Part shown: positions 44,513-52,919 of the stretch, in pieces
Position numbering within the stretch: the first letter of the stretch is position 1
Layout: every line of letters begins with the position of its first letter
NCBI RefSeq assembly: GCF_030169785.1
Contig: NZ_CP125854.1
Coordinates: forward strand, 558,001 to 622,000
DNA: 64,000 nucleotides
Direction: 5' to 3'
Source: Bdellovibrio sp. 22V
Lineage (GTDB): Bacteria; Bdellovibrionota; Bdellovibrionia; Bdellovibrionales; Bdellovibrionaceae
Notes under the pieces: model-generated
Database searches by the model: none
What the model saw: only the letters and a program-made list of their open reading frames with translations
Told to the model about the DNA's origin: nothing
Made by a program: the position numbers and the translations under genes

Positions 44513-46147
44513 ATGTTTGAATTAGAAGAAAATATCAATATCGGTGCAAACATTAAAGTCGTAGGTGTCGGTGGAGGCGGAAGCAACGCGGTTTCCACAA
44601 TGATCGAATCTGGCATGGGCGGCGTAGAGTTCATTGTTGCGAATACAGACATCCAAGCTTTGAACGCAAATAAGGCATCTAACAAAATTCAATTGGGCCT
44701 TGATTTGACAAAAGGTTTGGGCGCAGGCGCGAATCCAGATGTGGGTCGCAGAGCCGCGATTGAATCATATAATGAGATTGTTGAGAAATTGGAAGGCGCG
44801 GACATGGTGTTCGTCACTGCGGGTATGGGTGGCGGAACAGGTACGGGTGGCGCTCCGATTGTTGCGAAGATTGCGCGCGAACTTGGCGCTTTAACAATTG
44901 GTGTAGTCACTAAGCCCTTCCTGTTTGAAGGTAAAAAGCGCGGCAAACACGCTGAAGGCGGTTTGTCTGAGCTTAAAGACAATGTTGATACATTGATCGT
45001 AATCCCGAACCAAAAACTTCTTTCTGTGGCGGCAGAGAAAACTCCTCTTCTTGAGACATTCAAAAAAGCGGACGAAGTTCTTTTGCAAGCCGTAAAAGGG
45101 ATTTCAGACCTTATCAACATCCGCGGTTTGATCAACTTGGACTTCGCGGATATCCGCACAGTGATGTCTTCTAAAGGTATCGCTATCATGGGTACTGGTT
45201 CTGCAAAAGGTGACAACCGCGCAGTGGAAGCAGCAACAGCAGCGATTTCTTCTCCTCTTCTTGAGAATGTAAAAATCGATGGTGCAACTGGCATCATTAT
45301 CAACGTGACTGCAAGCTCTAGCTTGTCATTGTACGAAGTGAACGAAGCGACAACTTTGATCACGGAAGCGGCTCATGAAGATGCGGAAATCATCTTTGGT
45401 GCAGTTATCGACGACAACATGGGTGACGAAGTTCGCGTGACTGTGATCGCAACGGGTTTTGACTCTCACGATGTAAAACTTGTGAACGACATGGCTCAAG
45501 TAAATCAAATGCAAAATTTCTTGAACCAGCAAAATGCAATGCAGTTCGGTCAAATGAACATGCAAGGTATGCAAATGCCTCAGATGCCACAAATGCCATC
45601 TATGCCGCAAATGCCGACAATGCCACAGATGCCTCAGTTCCCGCAAATGCCTGTGATGCCGACAATGCCACAAATGCCGCAAATGGCTCCTGTGGAATTG
45701 CCGCCGATCTCTGCAGTTCAATCTCAAGTGATGAACTTCACGCAACCTTCACAACAGGAGGTTCCCCAGGTAACTGAGACTGTTGTTGTTCCGCCAGTAG
45801 CTCCTGTCGCTCCACAAGTAGCGCAGCAAGCCGCTCAGAACATGATGCCTCAAGCACCTGTGCAACAAACTGAAGTAGCAACTCCGATCCAACCACAAGT
45901 TGAAGCGGCAGTTTCTCCTCGCGATATGTTGCTTGCGAAAGCACGCGCTTTCAAAGAAAGCCAAGACTTGAAATCACGTCACAACAACCCTGAACAGTTG
46001 TCTATGAACGTGGATCACGAACAGCAATCTTTGGAAGAAGCTCGTCGCATGGCTCGCGAAGTATTGAGCTCTCCATTCTCTAGCCAAAATCTTGAAGTTC
46101 CAGCGTTCATCCGCAAGAAACAAGGTTTTGATTTGAACAAAGAATAG
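44513..46147 (+). CDS. ftsZ: Cell division GTPase FtsZ with Met/Pro/Gln repeat linker
   Basis: Tubulin-like GTPase forming the division ring. 544 residues, longer than the usual about 385. [19 protein letters not shown] (tubulin signature) and NLDFADIR are present in the normal GTPase core (to about residue 320). Then follows a long linker: a Met/Gln-rich part, 13 triplets of the MPQ type (355-393), and a Pro/Val/Gln-rich part. It ends with the conserved C-terminal peptide [11 protein letters not shown] that binds FtsA. GGGGAGGATC ribosome site. The 3' end overlaps the next gene by one base. Confidence 0.97.
   Translation: MFELEENINIGANIKVVGVGGGGSNAVSTMIESGMGGVEFIVANTDIQALNANKASNKIQLGLDLTKGLGAGANPDVGRRAAIESYNEIVEKLEGADMVFVTAGMGGGTGTGGAPIVAKIARELGALTIGVVTKPFLFEGKKRGKHAEGGLSELKDNVDTLIVIPNQKLLSVAAEKTPLLETFKKADEVLLQAVKGISDLINIRGLINLDFADIRTVMSSKGIAIMGTGSAKGDNRAVEAATAAISSPLLENVKIDGATGIIINVTASSSLSLYEVNEATTLITEAAHEDAEIIFGAVIDDNMGDEVRVTVIATGFDSHDVKLVNDMAQVNQMQNFLNQQNAMQFGQMNMQGMQMPQMPQMPSMPQMPTMPQMPQFPQMPVMPTMPQMPQMAPVELPPISAVQSQVMNFTQPSQQEVPQVTETVVVPPVAPVAPQVAQQAAQNMMPQAPVQQTEVATPIQPQVEAAVSPRDMLLAKARAFKESQDLKSRHNNPEQLSMNVDHEQQSLEEARRMAREVLSSPFSSQNLEVPAFIRKKQGFDLNKE
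45575..45691 (+). repeat. Coding triplet-peptide repeat in the FtsZ linker
   Basis: Thirteen consecutive nine-base units encode [15 protein letters not shown] and M-A-P triplets. Synonymous codons vary between units, so the peptide rather than only the DNA appears to be kept. Confidence 0.85.
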
Positions 46148-46905
46148 TGGAAGCCTGGTTTTTATCCGACATTCACTTAAAAACCGCAGAAGAGCGCAAT
46201 GGGAAAATCCTGTTGCGCTTTTTGCGTTCTTTGCTGGAGAAAAATCCATCTGAAATTCATCTTTTCCTTCTCGGCGACATCTTTGATTTATGGGTGGGCG
46301 GTCATTCTTACTTTGCAAAAAAGTTTAAACCGTTGATCGACGCTCTTCATGATTTGAAAAAGGCGGGCGCGCGTATTACATACATCGAAGGCAATCACGA
46401 TGTGCACGTCGAAGGATTCTTTCAGAAAAAACTCGGCGTCGAAGTTTTTGTCGAAGCTCAATACTATCGAATTGATGGAGTGACCGTGCGCTGTGAACAC
46501 GGTGACTTGATCAATTTGACGGATGAAAAGTATCTCAAATACCGCAGCATCATCCGCAATCCTTATATTAAACCCCTGGGAAATATTCTTCCCGGTCGTT
46601 TCTGGGATCATATCGGCAATAAAGCGAGCAAAAAAAGCCGCGCACGCACCGGGCACTATCGTTCAGCCAATGAGAGTTCATTGGTCGAAATGATTCGTTC
46701 GCACGCGACGAAAGCTTATCAGGAAAAACCCTTTGATATAATTATCTCAGGCCACATGCACGTTTTTGACGATCACACAGTGGATGTGGACGGGCGCAAA
46801 GTGCGCTCGATCAACCTCGGTTCGTGGTTTGAGGAGAAGGTTAAAGTCTTCCGAATCCACCACGGTCACGGCGAGTGGGTTTATCTCGACTCACAAAATT
46901 TATAA
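46147..46905 (+). CDS. LpxH-like metallophosphoesterase (UDP-2,3-diacylglucosamine diphosphatase type)
   Basis: 252-residue calcineurin-like phosphoesterase. Metal-binding motifs: WFLSDIHL (DxH), LLGDIFDLWVGG (GDxxD), IEGNHDVHVEG (GNHD), and SGHMHVFDD (GHxH); LGSWFEEK is the LpxH-like C-terminal motif. In the lipid A pathway LpxH makes lipid X from UDP-diacyl-GlcN. The assignment to LpxH rather than another phosphoesterase is likely but not certain. Start GTG 46147 overlaps the ftsZ TAG by one base, which makes coupling to ftsZ likely. Confidence 0.78.
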   Translation: MEAWFLSDIHLKTAEERNGKILLRFLRSLLEKNPSEIHLFLLGDIFDLWVGGHSYFAKKFKPLIDALHDLKKAGARITYIEGNHDVHVEGFFQKKLGVEVFVEAQYYRIDGVTVRCEHGDLINLTDEKYLKYRSIIRNPYIKPLGNILPGRFWDHIGNKASKKSRARTGHYRSANESSLVEMIRSHATKAYQEKPFDIIISGHMHVFDDHTVDVDGRKVRSINLGSWFEEKVKVFRIHHGHGEWVYLDSQNL

Positions 46906-46928
46906 AGATCTCTATCTCTAAAAGACAT

Positions 46929-46956
46929 CTGGTACCTTTTTAGGAAAAAGTACCAG
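46929..46956. repeat. Hairpin with CTGGTAC arms after the LpxH-like gene
   Basis: CTGGTAC-C-TTTTT and AAAAA-GTACCAG pair in a 28-base hairpin around AGG between two convergent genes. Its GGTACC/TACCAGGTA sequence is close to the arms of the elements at 31.0 and 52.8 kb. It may act as a terminator for both flanking genes. Confidence 0.55.
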
Positions 46957-46965
46957 GTATCTGTA

Positions 46966-48405
46966 TTAGTAGGAAGAAACAGAAAAGGGCGTTGAAAGTT
47001 TCACAGGTCTAACTTCTTGTGTGGGGATGTCTAGTTCCATCCCGTATACTTCCAAGGTTCCAGCATACGAAGACATGGCATTGACTTGTAAACCACCGCA
47101 GTACATGGCGCAATCAGTGTCGAATTGAGTGACCCCAGCAGGGATGACGGCATTTTGTTTATTCCACCAGTCAGAACTCAAAGCCTTGAGATTGTCTCCG
47201 CCAATTTTGCAATAGTAATTACCGCCATTGGCTGACTTAACTACAGCGCGAAGATAAGCGATCGTGAGCTCCGTATCCGGGTTATTTCTCTGAATTTGAA
47301 TCCTTGGAATTCTGAAGTAGCTCGCAGGAACATCAACAACAGGTTTATCTAAATCTCCGGCTTGACGGAGGTTAATGCAACTGCTGGCTGTTGCGGGAAT
47401 AATTGGGAAGCTTAAATAAGGAAGAACTACGGCATTCTCTTTGCCTTCGTTTGAAGGAAAGCAATCAAGAATGTGCTGTCCCGACTTTGAGTCGATATAA
47501 AGATATTCCTGGATAGAACGAGGCGTGATCTTTCTCTTGATGCCCACTGTAAAAAAAACCCCACCTTCAAAATTGGAAGAGATATCGCCACCGGAGATAT
47601 TGCAGCCGTCGCCATCTGGGCAGCTTGCTGGAACATTTTTTAGCCATGGAAGTTGAAGGGGAAGAACGACGGTTTTTTTACTGAAGACGGGCTTTCCTTC
47701 AAACCACATAAATTGCAAGACGGTGTGTCTCGCATTGGAGCTCGGGTAATAAGCAAATTGATAGGTCATTTTTCCTTTGTTCTTTGCAGAACAAAATTTG
47801 GCTCCTGGCGGGAGATCTGCATCCACTTTTTCAAAAGCAAAATCAGAGAATACATGACCTACAATTTTTCGGGCTCGACGTGAATCCTTCGCGCCATAAG
47901 TTCTTTCTAGGCGATAGATAGCTTCGTGGGTAATTAAAGCAGCCTTGTCTGTTGCACTGAGGGCGTTCCAAATTTCTTGGCTTACGATCAATGTTTCGTC
48001 ATCAACATAATGAGCGAGTTGCTCGAGTTTACAGTTTTTAGGAAGTACCACTTCTGCTGCATCGTCCACTGGTTTAATGACGGCTGTCGGTGGAACAAAT
48101 TTCATAATCTTCGTTACACGCTCAAAAAGTGGAAGGAGATGGAGTTCTGCCTGAGACATCGTGCCTTCAAGTTTCTTTTGAATTACTGAAACAATGTCTT
48201 CCACTGAGCCTTTTTGAGGAACCAATGTCAGTCCATAGACATTCTTGGCTTCATACAAGTCCAGTGTCTCAGCTGACGTAATTTTATTTTTTGAATCACG
48301 GCAGACGACGCTTTTTCCGCCTCCTCCATCGACGCCACCCGTGGAAGTCGCCGCATGTGTGCACACTGAGTAACTCATCACTAAAAGAACGAAAATCCGG
48401 ATCAT
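46966..48405 (-). CDS. Large secreted protein with C-terminal CxMxCGGL motif
   Basis: No named family. From ATG 48405 (GGAGG upstream) it has 479 residues with a signal peptide MIRIFVLLVMSYSVCTHA and a mature start STGGVDGGGGKSVVCRDSK. The Gly-rich GGGGK-VVCR followed by LDLYEAKNVYGL is a feature I associate with Bdellovibrio secreted proteins. A middle HEAIYRLERTYG segment recalls but does not prove a metalloprotease-like His/Glu pair. The C-terminus has CAMYCGGLQV ... EVRPVKLS as in the 7844 gene. Divergent from a TIGR02147 regulator. Confidence 0.7.
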   Translation of the reverse strand: MIRIFVLLVMSYSVCTHAATSTGGVDGGGGKSVVCRDSKNKITSAETLDLYEAKNVYGLTLVPQKGSVEDIVSVIQKKLEGTMSQAELHLLPLFERVTKIMKFVPPTAVIKPVDDAAEVVLPKNCKLEQLAHYVDDETLIVSQEIWNALSATDKAALITHEAIYRLERTYGAKDSRRARKIVGHVFSDFAFEKVDADLPPGAKFCSAKNKGKMTYQFAYYPSSNARHTVLQFMWFEGKPVFSKKTVVLPLQLPWLKNVPASCPDGDGCNISGGDISSNFEGGVFFTVGIKRKITPRSIQEYLYIDSKSGQHILDCFPSNEGKENAVVLPYLSFPIIPATASSCINLRQAGDLDKPVVDVPASYFRIPRIQIQRNNPDTELTIAYLRAVVKSANGGNYYCKIGGDNLKALSSDWWNKQNAVIPAGVTQFDTDCAMYCGGLQVNAMSSYAGTLEVYGMELDIPTQEVRPVKLSTPFSVSSY

Positions 48406-48470
48406 TGATACCTCCATGTTTTGCTTGTCAGTATCGCAATCTAAGTAGACTCTCTCTACATTTATTAATT

Positions 48471-48498
48471 TATTTGTTATCTATAAAATTAACAAATA
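48471..48498. promoter_or_regulatory. Inverted repeat in the divergent spacer of the second TIGR02147 gene
   Basis: TATTTGTTA and TAACAAATA, nine-base arms around ten bases, 34 bases before the regulator ATG and 65 from the secreted-protein ATG. A candidate operator for the TIGR02147 protein. Confidence 0.4.
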
Positions 48499-48532
48499 TG
48501 CTAATTTTCTTGAAACTCAAAGGGAGCATTTC

Positions 48533-49345
48533 ATGAATGTTTTCGACTTTCACGACTATAAACACTGTGTCAACGCATGGATCGGAGAGCAACCACGCAA
48601 TGGTCACGGGCAACTTCGACAGCTCGCGCTTTATCTGGATATAAACTCAGTTGTCATGAGCCAGATTTTTAGAGGAGAACGTGAGCTAACTCTAGAGCAA
48701 GCTTTGTTAGTAACGCGATTTATTGGGCTTTCGGAGTTAGAAAGGGACTACTTTCTATTATTAGTTCAAAAAAGCCGGGCCGGTACCGTGGAACTAAAGA
48801 ATGTTTTAGAAAAGCAGATCGCAAACTTAAAAGAATCCGCACTTGCGTTGAAGAATAGGGTGAAGCATCAAAAGTTCACAGACGAAGACAGAGCCACATT
48901 TTACTCTCAGTGGTATTACAGCGCTGTTCGACTGGGCGTCTCTATTCCTCAGCTTAATACGGCGGCCTCTATCGCCAGTTACTTGAACTTAGATCGTGTT
49001 CTTGTAACCAAGGTGGTGGACTTTCTCTTGCAGCATAAGTTGATTGTGGAGCATAAAGGTCATTTGGATATGGGTCCCCAGGTCACTCATGTTGGGCATG
49101 ATTCCCCGTTTGTAAATAGACATCACACCAATTGGCGATTGAAGGGAATGCAGGCAATGGAGCGTGTTTCAGGGAAGAATTTATTTTATACCGGTCCGAT
49201 GGCTTTATCGGAAGAATCGACTCAGGAGGTTCGCAAGCTCCTGATTGAACTTGTAGAGAAAACCACGAAGAAGGCGGCGAGCTCCGATTCTGAAGTTCTT
49301 CGCTGTCTAAATATTGATTGGTTCGCTGTCGGAAACGAACGATAA
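48533..49345 (+). CDS. TIGR02147-type HTH regulator (second copy)
   Basis: 270 residues. LRQLALYLDINSVVMSQIFRGERELTLEQALLVTRFIGLSELERDYFLLLVQ is a TIGR02147-like helix-turn-helix and the following hallmark region; a second winged-helix-like part is near residues 130-175 (NTAASIASYLNLDRVLVTKV). The role in DNA binding is inferred. Paired head to head with the secreted protein gene at 46966, as the first TIGR02147 gene is with the carboxypeptidase. GGGAGC precedes the ATG. Its 3' end is four bases from the convergent NHL lipoprotein gene. Confidence 0.78.
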   Translation: MNVFDFHDYKHCVNAWIGEQPRNGHGQLRQLALYLDINSVVMSQIFRGERELTLEQALLVTRFIGLSELERDYFLLLVQKSRAGTVELKNVLEKQIANLKESALALKNRVKHQKFTDEDRATFYSQWYYSAVRLGVSIPQLNTAASIASYLNLDRVLVTKVVDFLLQHKLIVEHKGHLDMGPQVTHVGHDSPFVNRHHTNWRLKGMQAMERVSGKNLFYTGPMALSEESTQEVRKLLIELVEKTTKKAASSDSEVLRCLNIDWFAVGNER

Positions 49346-49349
49346 AGTT

Positions 49350-51170
49350 TTATTCCTCAAGCGGAATGCCGAGCGGACTGAATTTTTGCACGCGATGATT
49401 GTAGACATCCACGACATAAAGGTTTCCGTAAGAATCTCCGGCTATATCGGCGGGGGCTTGGAGTTCTCCAAGAAATGATCCGAGACTGCCAAAGCTGACC
49501 AAAAAATTTCCGCCACTATCGAATTTGTCTACTCTGTTTTGGTCATAGTTCGTGGAATAGATATTGCCTACCGAATCGACGTAAATACCGAATCTGTACG
49601 GGCCGTCACCGAAAGAGAACAAAAAGTTTCCGGAGGCATCGTATTTATAAATTTTCCTTGATGCTCCTATGGTGCAAACGTAGATGTTTCCGTCTTTGTC
49701 TAGATGGACTGTCGAAGGCTGATCTAGTTGCCCTGCTCCTCCGGAGTTTCCTATCTCACCAAGATAAGTTCCATCCTTACTTAGTTTTTGTACACGCGAA
49801 TTGCCTAAATCAGCGACATAGATGATGTCATTTTTGTCGATGTAGATACCAGAGGGGCCATTGAATTGCCCAGGATTGGTACCAGCAGATCCAATTGTCA
49901 GAAGGTGGGTGCCGTCGGAAGCGAACTTCTCGATGTTGTTGGCTAGGTTGTCGGTGATATAAATATGGCCTTCGGAGTCCGTGGCACTGTCGAAACCATA
50001 CTCCAATTGTCCAACACCTGTACCCTTGCTTCCATAAGTCACAAGATAATTTCCCCGCGAATCAAACTTATAAGATCCTTGAGGACTCGTGCCGGCTCCT
50101 GATTGGGCGACAAAGAAATTATCCGCAGAGTCGATCCAAAGCCCTGTCGGTAAAGATAAAGCACCTTCAGCAGAGGTATAGTTTCTATAAGTTTTTTGGT
50201 TCACGCCGTTTTTATCCCAAACTTCGATTCTTTTGTTATTACCGTCGGCAATGTAAATGGAATCATCCGGCCCAAAGAAAAAATCAAAAGGAACTCCAAT
50301 AGGGTCATGCCCGCCGGCGTCGCCTTTATAGGTCGCTATGTAAGTACCTGCAGAAGAAAACTTAATAAGCTCCTGACGGGAGATCTCCGCAACCCAAATA
50401 TTTCCAAGCGAATCAACTCGCACGCGGGCCGCTTGCTGAAATTGACCGACACCGATCCCAGAGACGCCAAACTTCATGACGAAATTTCCTGAAGAATCGA
50501 ACTTCTGCACGCGATCATTATCATACTCGACGACATAAACATTCAAATCGTCATCCACGTCGATGCCGTAAGGACAATTCATTTGCCCATTTCCGGAGCC
50601 GAATCCTAAACCAATATTTCGATTGTGCGTGCCATTCGAATTAAAAACCTGCACACGGTCGTTGCCGCAATCCGCGATGTAAATAAGTCCATTCTTGTCG
50701 ACAGCGATATCCATGGGAGAGTTAAACTGCCCGTTGGCGAAACCGCTAGTTCCTACCTTGCTAAGAAAAGTCCCGTTGCGGTCGAAAATTTTATAAGAAT
50801 CAACGTCGAGAACATAAATAAGATTGTTATGAAGAGTCGCGCTGATCGGAGCATTCAGTTGTTGATCCGCAGAGCCTGGAGGGCCAAACGCCAACACAAG
50901 TTCATCCGTTGCCGGGTCATACTCATGCACGCCACCGGATAATTCACCTTGGCTTGCGACAAGAAGGTGGCCTTCGGGAGTCAGCTCAATACTTACCGGA
51001 AAGGCAAAATTATATTTACTTTTACCAAGAGGGAATTTTCCGGGCAGAGGACCAGAGGGGGAATGCACGGGATTTAGAGAATCTAAATCGAGATTCGCCA
51101 GCTTCATATCTAGCGTACATCCTGTCAATAAGAGGATCCCGAATAGAACTTGGAGAAAACCGACGTTCAT
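49350..51170 (-). CDS. NHL-repeat lipoprotein
   Basis: 606 residues. N-terminal signal with lipobox LLTGC (Cys about 18), then from about residue 60 around ten NHL repeats of about 45 residues, pattern G-x-F-x-x-P-x-x-I-x-V-D-x-x-G-x-I-Y-V-A-D-x-x-N-x-R-V-Q-K-F, for example QFNSPMDIAVDKNGLIYIAD and PADIAGDSYGNLYVVDVYN. These should form one or two six-bladed propellers displayed on the outer membrane. Such domains bind proteins or carbohydrates; the ligand is unknown. Confidence 0.85.
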   Translation of the reverse strand: MNVGFLQVLFGILLLTGCTLDMKLANLDLDSLNPVHSPSGPLPGKFPLGKSKYNFAFPVSIELTPEGHLLVASQGELSGGVHEYDPATDELVLAFGPPGSADQQLNAPISATLHNNLIYVLDVDSYKIFDRNGTFLSKVGTSGFANGQFNSPMDIAVDKNGLIYIADCGNDRVQVFNSNGTHNRNIGLGFGSGNGQMNCPYGIDVDDDLNVYVVEYDNDRVQKFDSSGNFVMKFGVSGIGVGQFQQAARVRVDSLGNIWVAEISRQELIKFSSAGTYIATYKGDAGGHDPIGVPFDFFFGPDDSIYIADGNNKRIEVWDKNGVNQKTYRNYTSAEGALSLPTGLWIDSADNFFVAQSGAGTSPQGSYKFDSRGNYLVTYGSKGTGVGQLEYGFDSATDSEGHIYITDNLANNIEKFASDGTHLLTIGSAGTNPGQFNGPSGIYIDKNDIIYVADLGNSRVQKLSKDGTYLGEIGNSGGAGQLDQPSTVHLDKDGNIYVCTIGASRKIYKYDASGNFLFSFGDGPYRFGIYVDSVGNIYSTNYDQNRVDKFDSGGNFLVSFGSLGSFLGELQAPADIAGDSYGNLYVVDVYNHRVQKFSPLGIPLEE

Positions 51171-51273
51171 GAATTTCCTTATGGTTACTCATTATATTTT
51201 TCGGTTTTTAACAAGGGGATCTGAAGTGTACAGGCTCAATAACTCAGGAGAATCTCAAAGTGAAACGCGAAAG

Positions 51274-51981
51274 TTAGCGGTCTGATACTTTTTTGCAGTA
51301 GTACTTGTTTACCGCCACCTTTAATGAAGGCTCTTTATCACAAAGAGATTCATCCAAGCCTTTTCCGCGTTGGCGTGCCTCGCTCAGAACCATGACCATT
51401 TTTAAGTAGGTCGGTGTCAGCGTTTCGCGGATCTTCAACACAACATCGCGATAGGGTTTTCCAGGGTTTCCCGCTTCATAGCCTCGCGCGCACAATTCTT
51501 TTTCAACGGATTCTGGAACAGAGGAATAAGTCCCGGCCCACAAGCCCCACAAACCGGCGAGGTATCCCGTGCGATCTTCGCCCACGGTGCAATGAAAGTA
51601 GAGGCTTCTATTTCTTTGCGCCGCTTCTTCGATCGTTTGCAAAGCTTGAATCGTCATCGTGCAAGCGCTTTGAAAATCGTGCAGATCTTTCCATGGAAAT
51701 GAAATATGTGTGATTGAACTTTTTGTGATTCCCAAGTTTTGCAGAAGGGCTTTTTCTTTTTCCACTTCACCTTTGGTATCCATTTTAAAAATCAGAAATT
51801 CCGTGACGCCCAAATCGATCAATTCTTGGAATTGTATTTTATTTGCCGGAGCTTTGCCGCGAATGATCTGCGCTTCTTCCGTTTCGTAAATTACGTACGC
51901 ATTGCTGATGGAACTGCCCTCCACAGCCGCGTGGGTGACAGAGGCAAGAATTAATAGGGCGGGAATTAAAAGTGTTTTCAT
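51274..51981 (-). CDS. Exported protein tyrosine/dual-specificity phosphatase-like
   Basis: From ATG 51981 (AAGGG upstream), 235 residues with a signal peptide MKTLLIPALLILASVTHA. The active-site loop HCTVGEDRTGYLAG (HCxxGxxRTG, CX5R) shows the phosphatase fold, and FPWKDLHDF may be the general-acid Asp loop. Exported members of this class are rarer than cytoplasmic ones, suggesting a periplasmic or secreted function, perhaps on inositol phosphates or proteins of a host cell (inference). Upstream in-frame codons (to 52044) are unlikely. Confidence 0.78.
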   Translation of the reverse strand: MKTLLIPALLILASVTHAAVEGSSISNAYVIYETEEAQIIRGKAPANKIQFQELIDLGVTEFLIFKMDTKGEVEKEKALLQNLGITKSSITHISFPWKDLHDFQSACTMTIQALQTIEEAAQRNRSLYFHCTVGEDRTGYLAGLWGLWAGTYSSVPESVEKELCARGYEAGNPGKPYRDVVLKIRETLTPTYLKMVMVLSEARQRGKGLDESLCDKEPSLKVAVNKYYCKKVSDR

Positions 51982-52094
51982 GGACCCTTGTATAAGCGGG
52001 CCTCTAAAAAACGGCCAATTTCTAATAACCAAATTATTATTCAACTAAAGAATAATGGAGCCTGCCCTCTCAAATAGGCAAGCTCCGATGAGGT

Positions 52095-52643
52095 TTAGTC
52101 TTTGAATGAATTTGAGTAGATAGCCAGGGAGTCTTGCGAGAGGAGCTTATAGCGCTTCCAGTTGATCTGACCATTTTCTTTGTATTTCGGTCCGTAAACC
52201 TGCAGGACCAGTTCTTGCCCGTACTCCTCAGCGAGCATTCTTTCCATAGTGTCTAAGTCACGGAAAAGTTGCGGGCTGAAGTCCATCAAGCTCTCAAGGC
52301 TTAAGCGGCCGGAGATGCGTCCGCTGTCATAGCGGCTGATCACAGAGCGATAGCCTTGAGAGTAGCGTTCGTATTGTTGCATTCGGAGCAAATAGTTCGT
52401 GCCATCAAGACGACGTGAAATGCGCGCCAACTTCGCTTGATTTTGTTCAAGAGAAATCGGATCCAGGTGATGACCTTTTTTTGCCGCATCACGAGCTGCG
52501 ATGATCGAAACCACCAAGCCGCCGACGATAACAACGCCACAAACAGGATGAGGCATAAAGCAGACAACAGCTTGCGACGGAGTCGCCGCCGCCATCACAC
52601 CCGCAAGTGAAAGCATCGCTAATTTTTTCGAAACTGATTTCAT
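52095..52643 (-). CDS. Exported protein of unknown function
   Basis: 182 residues with signal peptide MKSVSKKLAMLSLAGVMAAATPSQA. Next is a Cys pair and a short hydrophobic stretch (VCFMPHPVCGVVIVGGLVVSIIAA), then a helical, charged region with no motif I recognise; it ends in KRYKLLSQDSLAIYSNSFKD. A good ribosome site (AAGGAGATTTCT) precedes the ATG. Possibly membrane associated through the second hydrophobic stretch. Confidence 0.6.
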   Translation of the reverse strand: MKSVSKKLAMLSLAGVMAAATPSQAVVCFMPHPVCGVVIVGGLVVSIIAARDAAKKGHHLDPISLEQNQAKLARISRRLDGTNYLLRMQQYERYSQGYRSVISRYDSGRISGRLSLESLMDFSPQLFRDLDTMERMLAEEYGQELVLQVYGPKYKENGQINWKRYKLLSQDSLAIYSNSFKD

Positions 52644-52777
52644 AGAAATCTCCTTTGTATTTTTTGAATCGAGCGCGGGTTATAACAATTTTTTTATCGC
52701 ACACAACAAAGGAATCAAAGGTGTCTTGTATTTAATGGAAATAACCGAAAATGCAGATCCATCTCGTGGAAACTTGC

Positions 52778-52853
52778 GGAAGCGAAAGGTACCCGCTTCC
52801 ATTTCTTCACCGAAAGAACACCGTTCCTTCTGTTGAGAAACGGAAGCGGGTAC
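52778..52853. repeat. Palindromic element with GTACCCGCTTCC arms
   Basis: GTACCCGCTTCC (52789-52800) and GGAAGCGGGTAC (52842-52853) are exact reverse complements; pairing continues into TTTCT with one mismatch. A second GGAAGCG (52778-52784) can also pair with CGCTTCC (52794-52800). The arms resemble those of the elements at 31.0 and 46.9 kb. No ORF inside. Lies between two minus-strand genes. Confidence 0.6.
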
Positions 52854-52863
52854 GTTCCCAAAT

Positions 52864-52892
52864 AAAAAAGGCTCTTCTTTTGGAAGAGCCTT
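52864..52892 (-). terminator. Terminator of the beta-barrel gene
   Basis: On the minus strand AAGGCTCTTC and GAAGAGCCTT form a 10-bp stem followed by a T-run, just past the stop codon at 52920. Confidence 0.8.
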
Positions 52893-52919
52893 CGTTTAGA
52901 AATCATTTATTTAAGAACG

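Noticed and set aside
44689-45745. Minus-strand frames opposite ftsZ, one rich in His-Leu-Arg repeats
   Set aside because: The repeat is the reverse reading of the MPQ triplets in ftsZ; there is no start signal.
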